A stretch of 5,476 nucleotides of DNA from Acidimicrobiia bacterium (GTDB lineage: Bacteria > Actinomycetota > Acidimicrobiia > Acidimicrobiales > Aldehydirespiratoraceae): contig JAJDZO010000293.1 of assembly GCA_022824605.1 (NCBI GenBank), positions 1 through 5,476 of the forward strand, read 5' to 3'. Below, in pieces: positions 1 through 4,939 of this stretch (position 1 is its first letter; every line of letters begins with the position of its first letter). Below the pieces are notes generated by a model, which made no database searches, was not told the origin of the DNA, and was given only the letters and a program-made list of their open reading frames with translations. Made by a program: the position numbers and the translations under genes.

Positions 1-1
1 G

Positions 2-52
2 AGCGAGACGCCCGCCGAGGTACTGATTCGGCGCTTGCGCGATGAAGGCTGA
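2..52 (+). CDS. 3' end of an antitoxin-like gene, truncated by the window edge
   Basis: An open frame enters from the left edge and ends at TGA 50-52; its last residues read SETPAEVLIRRLRDEG. The charged, leucine-rich tail resembles the C-terminus of small VapB/ribbon-helix-helix antitoxins. The PIN-like remnant that begins about 17 bases later fits the usual antitoxin-then-toxin gene order. Only 16 residues are visible, so the family call rests mostly on this neighbour. It could be the end of an unrelated small protein. Confidence 0.4.
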   Translation, partial: SETPAEVLIRRLRDEG

Positions 53-68
53 CCTCCCTCGAATCTGA

Positions 69-212
69 CTGGATGCCAACGTCCTTCTCTCCTATGTGAA
101 CGACGCGCCCGACCGCGCCGACTGCTGAGCGGTGCTTTGGACGGTGGTCATCTCCATGCCGGTGGCGGTGACTATCTTGACGGCGACTGCGGGTGTGCTC
201 GCCGTAGAGTCG
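69..212 (+). pseudogene. VapC-like PIN-domain toxin remnant
   Basis: From 72 the frame reads DANVLLSYVNDAPDRADC and then hits TGA at 126-128. DANVLL-Y is the hallmark N-terminus of PIN-domain (VapC) ribonuclease toxins, and its Asp is the first metal ligand of the active site. No standard start codon precedes it in frame: TGA 66-68 lies directly before CTG 69-71. After the internal stop the same frame continues, and 159-212 encodes PVAVTILTATAGVLAVES, which loosely resembles the mid-domain 'PV-...-G-LR' stretch of some VapC proteins. The rest of a roughly 130-residue domain is missing because pdxH starts at 217. I read it as a decayed toxin whose antitoxin tail lies just upstream. The N-terminal motif is persuasive and the second segment is weak. 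Confidence 0.45.
205..210 (+). promoter_or_regulatory. candidate -10 box for leaderless pdxH transcript
   Basis: TAGAGT matches the actinobacterial TANNNT -10 pattern and ends six bases before the GTG at 217. A transcript starting about seven bases downstream of the box would begin at the start codon itself. The same geometry is seen at dut and orn. No convincing -35 element was found. Confidence 0.4.
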
Positions 213-216
213 GGGG

Positions 217-867
217 GTGGATCTGGCTGAGATGCGTGAGCAGTACTCCGAGGTGGGGCTCAGCGAGACCGACGTGGCTGGCGATCCGATCGTTCAGTTC
301 GGGCGCTGGTTCGAGGAGTGGCTGGCGGCGGAGCCCTACGACGTCAACGCCTGCATTGTGGCGACTACCGACGCCGACGGCTGGCCGTCGGCTCGGGCGG
401 TGCTTCTCAAGGGGTTGGACGAACGGGGTTTCGTGTTCCACACCAACCGCCGTTCGGCCAAGGGCGTGGACCTGGAGTCGTCCGGCCGGGCCTCGTTGTG
501 CTTTCTGTGGCAGCCGCTCGAGCGTCAGGTGCGGGTGGTGGGCACCGTCGAGCACCTGCCCGACGACGAGAGCGACGCCTACTTCGCGTCACGGCCGCGG
601 GGCGCGCAGATCGCGGCCAGCGCTTCGCCGCAGTCGCAGGTGATCGCCGACCGGGCCGAACTTGAGCGCCTCACTGCGGAGACCGAGGCCCGCTTCGGGC
701 CGCATGACACCGTGGCGAGACCGCCATGGTGGGGCGGTTATCTGGTGCGGCCCCGAGCAGTGGAGTTCTGGCAGGGCCGCCGCAGCCGCCTGCACGACCG
801 ACTGCGCTATCGCCTCGATGACTCCCCGTCCGGTACCCGCTGGCTGATCGAACGCCTCGCCCCCTGA
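217..867 (+). CDS. pdxH: pyridoxamine/pyridoxine 5'-phosphate oxidase
   Basis: The 216-residue product is a full-length PdxH, a cytosolic homodimeric FMN enzyme. It oxidises pyridoxamine or pyridoxine 5'-phosphate with O2 to pyridoxal 5'-phosphate, in the final or salvage step of vitamin B6 metabolism. Family motifs appear in order: RAVLLKG (60-66) and FHTNRRSAKG (74-83) for FMN/phosphate binding, QVRVVG (104-109), YFASRPRGAQIAASASPQSQ (122-141), WWGGYLVRP (171-179), EFWQGR (183-188) and the PLP-contacting RLHDR (191-195). GTG 217 is preferred because a TANNNT box lies six bases upstream, and five G's precede the codon. An in-frame ATG at 232 would remove only five residues. The last 60 bases are duplicated at 1491-1550. 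The gene is flanked by a decayed toxin-antitoxin remnant upstream and a RelBE module downstream. Confidence 0.95.
   Translation: MDLAEMREQYSEVGLSETDVAGDPIVQFGRWFEEWLAAEPYDVNACIVATTDADGWPSARAVLLKGLDERGFVFHTNRRSAKGVDLESSGRASLCFLWQPLERQVRVVGTVEHLPDDESDAYFASRPRGAQIAASASPQSQVIADRAELERLTAETEARFGPHDTVARPPWWGGYLVRPRAVEFWQGRRSRLHDRLRYRLDDSPSGTRWLIERLAP
806..867 (+). repeat. direct repeat, copy 1: 3' end of pdxH
   Basis: These 62 bases match 1489-1550 at 55 positions, including an uninterrupted 32-base identity (829-860 with 1512-1543). This copy forms the real end of pdxH and finishes at its TGA. On the opposite strand it also keeps the stop triplet (807-809) that ends ccdA in copy 2. Similarity stops at both boundaries. 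Confidence 0.95.
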
Positions 868-983
868 CATCGCCGCTTGGCAGTGTCGAGTGTCTCGCCC
901 GGGCCCGTCCCCTCAGACGTAGCCGCGGGCAGGCCAAGCACTAGCGCGATACGCTGAATACACAAACTACGCGGGGGTCTCTC
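868..983 (+). promoter_or_regulatory. pdxH-relB intergenic region with candidate TA promoter and operator
   Basis: A possible -10 box, TACGCT (950-955), would place the transcript start near 962. The run GGGGG (973-977) can serve as ribosome-binding site six bases before the ATG at 984. The -10 box lies within a small imperfect dyad, AGCG-N5-CGCT (943-955), which could be an operator for the ribbon-helix-helix antitoxin. GCCCGGGC (897-904) is a perfect palindrome that might belong to a weak pdxH terminator. No -35 box is evident and no gene is seen here. Confidence 0.3.
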
Positions 984-1211
984 ATGCCCACATCTATCCG
1001 CTTGGCGCCGGAGACTGAGGAGCGGATCAGCTTCCTGGCTTCGACTACGAATAGGACGAAGGCCTTCTATCTCCGCGAGATGATCGAGCGCGGGCTCGAC
1101 GACATCGAGGACTACTACCTAGCTGCGGACGTCCTCGAACGCGTCCGCTCGGGCCGCGAGGGCGTGAGCGATGCGGGGGAGGTGCGCCGCGAGCTTGACC
1201 TGGAGGATTGA
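984..1211 (+). CDS. RelB-like ribbon-helix-helix antitoxin
   Basis: This 75-residue protein looks like a complete RelB/DinJ-type (MetJ/Arc, ribbon-helix-helix) antitoxin. The N-terminal strand PTSIRLAPE (2-10) would form the DNA-binding beta ribbon. Two helices follow, TEERISFLAS (11-20) and RTKAFYLREMIERGLDDIED (24-43), ahead of the segment YYLAADVLERVRSGRE (44-59). The acidic tail ending RRELDLED would wrap the toxin. Such proteins neutralise RelE by direct binding and repress their own promoter. The ATG is supported by a G-rich Shine-Dalgarno at 973-978. The 3' end overlaps the toxin start at TTG 1195 by 17 bases, the tight coupling typical of these pairs. The RelE-like partner makes the assignment secure at family level; the exact subfamily is uncertain. 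Confidence 0.88.
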   Translation: MPTSIRLAPETEERISFLASTTNRTKAFYLREMIERGLDDIEDYYLAADVLERVRSGREGVSDAGEVRRELDLED

Positions 1212-1458
1212 GTACACCGACACGGCAAAGACTCAGCTCAGGAAGCTTGACGGCAGCACCGCTCGCCGCATCTTGGACTACATGGATCACCGCGTTGCAG
1301 TGGGGGATCCGCGCCGTGTGGGTCAGCCGCTGACCGGGCCTCTCGGCAAGCTGTGGCGTTACCGAGTGGGACGCTTCCGCGTTGTCTGCGATCTCCAGGA
1401 TGAGGCCGTGCGTGTGCTGGTAGTGAGAATCGGCAGACGGGACGAGGTGTATCGGTAG
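1195..1458 (+). CDS. RelE/ParE-superfamily toxin
   Basis: The predicted 87-residue protein begins TWRIEYTDTAKTQLRKLD after a TTG start and ends RIGRRDEVYR. The N-terminal strand and helix, the core GKLWRYRVGRFRVVCDL (51-67) and the terminal R-R-DEVYR are typical of RelE toxins, which cleave mRNA in the ribosomal A site. Basic residues expected to contact RNA are present (R55, R57, R60, R62, R81, R82), so nothing suggests inactivation. An upstream in-frame ATG at 1171 would add eight residues (MRGRCAAS) that do not look like the family. TTG 1195 starts where homologues normally start, overlaps the antitoxin by 17 bases, and follows GGGGGAGGT (1175-1183) at a slightly long spacing. A ParE-like gyrase poison is less likely given the RelE-type tail. 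Confidence 0.88.
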   Translation: MTWRIEYTDTAKTQLRKLDGSTARRILDYMDHRVAVGDPRRVGQPLTGPLGKLWRYRVGRFRVVCDLQDEAVRVLVVRIGRRDEVYR

Positions 1459-1495
1459 CGAGGAACCGAGTCCGCGCGCGGACTCATAGCTACCG
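1453..1495. terminator. nested inverted repeat between relE and ccdA, possible bidirectional terminator
   Basis: A perfect 18-base palindrome, GAGTCCGCGCGCGGACTC (1468-1485), is enclosed by a second pair of arms, CGGTAGC (1453-1459) and GCTACCG (1489-1495). The outer left arm contains the relE stop TAG and the outer right arm contains the ccdA stop. The position between convergent genes suggests a bidirectional terminator, but no T-tract follows on either strand. The palindrome has no loop-sized centre, so hairpin formation would cost the central pairs. Confidence 0.5.
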
Positions 1496-1550
1496 CCTTG
1501 AGGACTCTCCTTCCGGTACCCGCTGGCTGATCGAACGCCTCGCTCCTTGA
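1489..1550 (+). repeat. direct repeat, copy 2: orphan pdxH 3' end inside ccdA
   Basis: Read on the plus strand from 1491, this copy encodes YRLEDSPSGTRWLIERLAP and a TGA stop (1548-1550); the pdxH end in copy 1 reads YRLDDSPSGTRWLIERLAP. It has no upstream pdxH body here. On the minus strand it encodes the last 19 residues and stop codon of the CcdA-like protein. The seven differences from copy 1 are all third-position changes. Confidence 0.95.
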
Positions 1551-2641
1551 ACTCGACGGATCAGGCTCCAGGCGATCCATACGACCAGCGCGGTGAACAG
1601 GATCTCGAGTGGCACCCCCCACCGTGCCGGGTCGCTGAACCAATGGCCGATCCGCTGCGGCCATCCGGCTAGGAAGCGCAGCACCGGCAGCACCACGAAG
1701 TCGCCCCCGTTGAAGTAGAACTCCACCACCAGGTACAGCGCGGCGTAGATCGTGGTCACGCTGCGGCGCCAGAACGCGTTGGTCTCCCCCTGTCGCCAGC
1801 CGAACACCAGCGCGCCGAGCACCCCCAGAGCGCACAGCACGCCAAGACGCTCCGCGGTGGCGTGGTCGATCCAGTTGGTCACCGCGCTCTGGAACTCCGT
1901 GAACTTCTCCACCAGCGAGTTGCTGGCGGTGGGGTCGTCGATGATCTGCAGCTCCCACCACCCGTAGTTGGCTACGTAGATCCCCGAAGCGATCAGTACC
2001 AGACCCGAGACGGGGTTGATCCAGCGGAACATCTTGCGCATCGCGCCGACCACGCTGGTGCGGGCCAGCGCCAACGCCAGCGTCAGGAACGTGATCACCG
2101 CGCCCATCCCGACGGCATAGGCGATGAAGTTTGCGATGCCGTCGCCTACGCCGTCGGCTGAGAAGCTGGCCGCGACCGCGGCGATGAACAGCCCGATCGT
2201 GCACGACAGCGACACCACCGCATAGCTGACACCGAACATGAACACCGACGCCAGACCACGGCCCTCGGTCCCGCGGTTCATCTTCGGCAGGCGCAGATTG
2301 ATCGCTCGTCCGATCAACAGCCATACGCCCAGCAGCGCCATGACGACACCGACGGCGATGGTCACATAGCCGATGTGGTCGAGCACGGCGCCCTGGCTGA
2401 GCACCGTCTCGAACAGCGCGCCGAAACCGCCGAAGACGATCACGAAGCCGGCGGTGAGGGTCAGGGCCACCAACATGGCCCGCAACATCGCGCCCAGCGC
2501 CTTGGCGCCCGAGGTCGGCCGGTCGCCCGCCTCCACCCCGATGAAAAAGCCCAGATAGGCGGGCAGCAGGGCGAAGCCGCACGGGTTGAACGCGGCCACC
2601 AGCCCCAGCGAGAAGGGATAAGCGAGCGCGGCCCAGTCCAT
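1490..2641 (-). CDS. ccdA: CcdA/DsbD-family transmembrane thiol-disulfide transporter with C-terminal extension
   Basis: The 383-residue membrane protein matches the CcdA (DsbD transmembrane) family, which carries reducing equivalents from cytoplasmic thioredoxin to extracytoplasmic thiol proteins. The two redox cysteines are present: Cys21 in FNPCGFALLPAYLGFF and Cys147 in VVSLSCTIGLF. About six hydrophobic segments fit the core (roughly 7-33, 52-76, 90-112, 132-160, 169-194, 207-226). Beyond residue 227 come a polar, tryptophan-containing loop and about three further hydrophobic segments (near 264-282, 297-320, 345-360). Classical CcdA proteins are roughly 200-250 residues, so this is a long form. 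ATG 2641 lies five bases after the tlpA-like stop, with GGGA between them. The last 19 residues are encoded antisense to the orphan pdxH 3' end. Pairing with a TlpA-like gene strongly supports the role. Confidence 0.9.
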   Translation of the reverse strand: MDWAALAYPFSLGLVAAFNPCGFALLPAYLGFFIGVEAGDRPTSGAKALGAMLRAMLVALTLTAGFVIVFGGFGALFETVLSQGAVLDHIGYVTIAVGVVMALLGVWLLIGRAINLRLPKMNRGTEGRGLASVFMFGVSYAVVSLSCTIGLFIAAVAASFSADGVGDGIANFIAYAVGMGAVITFLTLALALARTSVVGAMRKMFRWINPVSGLVLIASGIYVANYGWWELQIIDDPTASNSLVEKFTEFQSAVTNWIDHATAERLGVLCALGVLGALVFGWRQGETNAFWRRSVTTIYAALYLVVEFYFNGGDFVVLPVLRFLAGWPQRIGHWFSDPARWGVPLEILFTALVVWIAWSLIRRVQGARRSISQRVPEGESSRR

Positions 2642-2646
2642 GGTCC

Positions 2647-3237
2647 CTACGGTCTAACCGCTACGCCGAAGGTCGTCTCGATGAGTTCGGTCAGCGACTC
2701 GGTGTCGAGCACCCCGGCGAAGATGTCCAGCAACTCGCCCGATGGCGAAACGAACGCGGTGGTGGGCATGGCGATGCTCCCGGTTGCCCTGTAGACCTCG
2801 AGGTCGAGATCCCAGCCCACGTCGTAGGTTACGCCGGTGCTTTCCACTAGGTCGAGGGCGTCTTGCGCGGACTGGTCCTGTGAGAGCCCGAGGAAGGCCA
2901 CCTGCGGTTCGAGGCTCTTGAAGACCGCCTGGAACTCCGGCATCTCCCTCACGCACGGCGGGCACCACGACGCGAAGAAGTTCACCACCAGCGGCTTGCC
3001 TGCATAGTCGGCGAGGGTGGCGGTGTCGCCGTCGAAGGTGTCGAAGGTGAGGTCGGACATGACAGTGCCGTCGGGCACCTCGGGCGAGATGTCTGCCGGC
3101 GCAACGAAGCTCTCGCCGTCCTGGCTCAGCACGATCTTCGGAATGTCCTCGTCCGCGGGTGCCGTGCTGGTGGTGCTGTCGCCGGTGCAGGCTGCCGCGG
3201 CCACGATCAGCATCGCGGCGACCCCGACGGATCTCAC
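2647..3237 (-). CDS. TlpA/ResA-like thioredoxin-fold lipoprotein
   Basis: The 196-residue protein begins with a short signal peptide ending in a lipobox-like VAAAAC (lipidated Cys17). A Ser/Thr/Ala/Asp-rich linker follows, so it should be anchored on the outer face of the membrane. The thioredoxin domain (about 58-190) carries the redox motif WCPPC at 91-95, preceded by VVNFFAS. The conserved cis-proline is Pro158 (AMPTTAF), and an F-SPSGEL strand follows. WCPPC is typical of TlpA/ResA-type thiol reductases used in cytochrome c or periplasmic protein maturation. Its likely electron donor is the CcdA-like protein encoded five bases downstream. The GTG start overlaps the preceding MBL gene's stop as GTGA (3237-3234), implying translational coupling. 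Its substrate is unknown: no cytochrome c assembly gene is in view. Confidence 0.92.
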   Translation of the reverse strand: MRSVGVAAMLIVAAAACTGDSTTSTAPADEDIPKIVLSQDGESFVAPADISPEVPDGTVMSDLTFDTFDGDTATLADYAGKPLVVNFFASWCPPCVREMPEFQAVFKSLEPQVAFLGLSQDQSAQDALDLVESTGVTYDVGWDLDLEVYRATGSIAMPTTAFVSPSGELLDIFAGVLDTESLTELIETTFGVAVRP

Positions 3238-4331
3238 CTGTCTGCGGCTGCGGAAGGCTGGTAGTGCAGCAGACCGTCGCTGTCGCGGCTGCTCTGGGCC
3301 TCACCGAGCACCCGAAGATGTTCCAGATGAGCGAACGTCTCGCTGGCGGCCATGTCGCCCCAGGCTCTCTCGGTGAACAGTTCCTTCATGTAGGCCCCTA
3401 CCGGAGCCCTGCCCAGTTCGGCGGTTGCCGCGCGAAGCCGGTCGAGTCTTTCGCTGTGGTGCTGGCGGATGCTGGTGGTGCGGGCGCGCACGTCGACGAA
3501 GGGATGACCGTGGGCGGGCAGACACACCTTGACGCCGGTGAATGCGCCCACTCGCTCCAGCGAATCGAAGAACGCCGCCAGCGGATCTTCGAGTTCGGTC
3601 GATCCGGCGATGTGGGGTGTGATGGTCGGCAGCACATGGTCCCCCGACAGCAGCACACCCTCGGTGGGATCCCACAGGCAGAGGTGGTCGGTGGTGTGGC
3701 CGGGGGTGTGCACCGCGAACCAGTCGCGCCCCGCCAGCCGCATCGTGTCGTTGTCGGCCACGCGGCTCGTCGGTTCCGGCACCCGGAAGCGGGGAAGCCG
3801 GCTCACTAGGTCGGACTGGATGAAGCGCCTGATGGCTTCGTCGGGCGGAGGCTCGCGCGGGGTTCCCCAGGGGGTGCTGCCCCGGTCGGCCAGCTTCGCC
3901 TTCCACAGCTCGATCAACGCTTCCGGGCCAAGCTCCAGCAACTCCAGGTCGACGTCGGCGTTGGCGTCATCGGCTGCCGCGCTGGGGGTGAACGCGGTGT
4001 GGGCCAGCAACTCCGCTCCGGTCTCCTCGCGCAGCTGGTGACTGCCCCCGTAGTGATCAGGGTGGGAGTGGGTGACGACGGTGGTGTGCACCCGCCTCAG
4101 GGGGATGCCCGCCTGCCGGAGCCGGTCGAGCAGCGCATTCCATGACTCCTCACCAGGCAGTCCCGGATCCACCAGCGCCGCTCCCTCGGAGTCGATGAGG
4201 GCGTAGCAGTTGACGTGGCCGAGGCCGGGCATGCTGACGGGCAACTGCATCCGCAGCACGTCGGGGGCCACCTCGGTCACCTCCGAAGACGCCGGTTCCT
4301 GTTCCTGTCTGGTGTAGGTCTTGGAGGTCAC
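3234..4331 (-). CDS. LACTB2-like metallo-beta-lactamase-fold hydrolase
   Basis: Read from GTG 4331, the 365-residue protein has a full dinuclear metal site: HSHPDH (88-93), His212 in TPGHTTDH, Asp231 in SGDHVLP and His274 in PAHGHP. After the catalytic domain comes a helical region with a winged-helix-like tail (HHSERLDRLRAA, then GAYMKELFTERAWGDMAASETFAHLEHLRVLGEA), as in LACTB2-like proteins. Human LACTB2 is a mitochondrial endoribonuclease, while many bacterial relatives are annotated only as MBL-fold hydrolases, so the substrate is uncertain. The 4331 GTG overlaps the orn stop as GTGA and has no clear Shine-Dalgarno, consistent with coupled translation. A GTG at 4280 would give a start (VTEVAPDVLRMQLP) closer to typical relatives, dropping 17 polar residues. 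The open frame continues to 4586 inside orn, but that part is an out-of-frame shadow. Confidence 0.88.
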   Translation of the reverse strand: MTSKTYTRQEQEPASSEVTEVAPDVLRMQLPVSMPGLGHVNCYALIDSEGAALVDPGLPGEESWNALLDRLRQAGIPLRRVHTTVVTHSHPDHYGGSHQLREETGAELLAHTAFTPSAAADDANADVDLELLELGPEALIELWKAKLADRGSTPWGTPREPPPDEAIRRFIQSDLVSRLPRFRVPEPTSRVADNDTMRLAGRDWFAVHTPGHTTDHLCLWDPTEGVLLSGDHVLPTITPHIAGSTELEDPLAAFFDSLERVGAFTGVKVCLPAHGHPFVDVRARTTSIRQHHSERLDRLRAATAELGRAPVGAYMKELFTERAWGDMAASETFAHLEHLRVLGEAQSSRDSDGLLHYQPSAAADR

Positions 4332-4882
4332 GGGGTTCGGGAGGGCTGAGCGCCGATGAAGCCGGCCTGGCGGTACCAGCGCAGCTCTTCGAGGCTCTCG
4401 GTGATGTCGTCGAGGGCCCGATGGCCCTTGGCCTTGGCGGGTGCGCCCTCGTAGGCGGCCGGCTGCCAGCGTCGGGCCAGTTCCTTCACGGTCGACACGT
4501 CGATCGACCGGTAGTGGAGGAAGTCGTCGATCTCGGGCAGATGCCGGGCCAGGAATCGACGGTCGGTGCCGATCGAGTTCCCGCACAGCGGCACACTTCG
4601 GGGCGTCTCGATGTGTTCTTTGAGGAAGGCCAGCACCGCCGCGCCGGCCTCGTCGAGGCTCACGGTCGAGGATCGCACCCGTTCCAGCAGGCCGCTGGCG
4701 GTGTGCATCGTCTGCACGACGTCGTCCATGCGGGCCAGGGCGTCGTCGGGCTGATGGATGACCAGGTCGGGTCCGGAGGCCACCACCTCGAGGTCATCGT
4801 CGGTGATGAGCACCGCGATCTCGACGATGGAGTGGAGTTCGGGATCGAGTCCGGTCATCTCCAAGTCCATCCAAGCGAGCAC
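4328..4882 (-). CDS. orn: oligoribonuclease (DEDDh 3'-5' exonuclease)
   Basis: From GTG 4882 the product is 184 residues, the normal size for Orn, which degrades short RNA oligonucleotides (notably dinucleotides, including pGpG) to mononucleotides in the cytoplasm. Active-site residues are all present: Asp6 and Glu8 in WMDLEMTGLD, Asp107 in GNSIGTDRRFL, and His154 with Asp159 in GHRALDDITES. Other family signatures are YRSIDVSTVKEL and the tail LEELRWYR. The start is chosen for its fit to homologues and because TATCCT lies six bases upstream (leaderless). An in-frame GTG at 4903, produced by a 21-base-spaced repeat, would add seven residues. It is the first gene of the orn-MBL-tlpA-ccdA operon and its stop overlaps the next start by four bases. 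Confidence 0.95.
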   Translation of the reverse strand: MLAWMDLEMTGLDPELHSIVEIAVLITDDDLEVVASGPDLVIHQPDDALARMDDVVQTMHTASGLLERVRSSTVSLDEAGAAVLAFLKEHIETPRSVPLCGNSIGTDRRFLARHLPEIDDFLHYRSIDVSTVKELARRWQPAAYEGAPAKAKGHRALDDITESLEELRWYRQAGFIGAQPSRTP

Positions 4883-4888
4883 CGCGGC

Positions 4889-4894
4889 AGGATA
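4889..4894 (-). promoter_or_regulatory. candidate -10 box for leaderless orn operon transcript
   Basis: On the minus strand TATCCT fits TANNNT and ends six bases before the GTG start at 4882. No Shine-Dalgarno precedes that GTG, which supports leaderless initiation. No good -35 element was found. Confidence 0.45.
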
Positions 4895-4927
4895 ACGAAG
4901 CACCGCGGCGGCGCGATCCGGCTCCGC

Positions 4928-4933
4928 TACTCT
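4928..4933 (+). promoter_or_regulatory. candidate -10 box for leaderless dut transcript
   Basis: TACTCT fits TANNNT and lies six bases before the dut GTG at 4940, mirroring the arrangement on the other strand for orn. No ribosome-binding site is visible upstream of the GTG. Confidence 0.4.
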
Positions 4934-4939
4934 CAGCCG

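Noticed and set aside
897..904. GCCCGGGC palindrome as a pdxH terminator
   Set aside because: Eight bases without a loop or T-tract is too weak and is common by chance in DNA this GC-rich.
589..937. Minus-strand open frames antisense to the pdxH end
   Set aside because: There is no family resemblance. They exist because GC-rich antisense frames lack stops, and pdxH is complete on the other strand.
868..1490. Transposon, integron cassette or CRISPR explanation for the relBE insertion
   Set aside because: I found no transposase or integrase, no terminal inverted repeats at both ends, no attC-like paired core sites and no regularly spaced repeats. The flanking repeat is gene-derived and diverged, unlike a fresh short target duplication.
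1359..2582. 407-codon open frame on the minus strand overlapping ccdA
   Set aside because: Its translation is an Arg/Gly/His-rich, low-complexity shadow with no domain. The other frame on the same strand gives a clear CcdA membrane protein with both redox cysteines.
3159..3809. 216-codon plus-strand open frame across tlpA and the MBL gene
   Set aside because: It is antisense to two well-supported genes and its translation shows no recognisable motif.
4332..4586. Upstream extension of the MBL open frame into orn
   Set aside because: The extra 85 residues are out of frame with orn, basic and domain-free, whereas GTG 4331 gives a four-base overlap with the orn stop.
4421..4939. Upstream extension of the dut open frame
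   Set aside because: It is antisense to orn, and the dUTPase family begins at about LDVPILRLD, matching GTG 4940.
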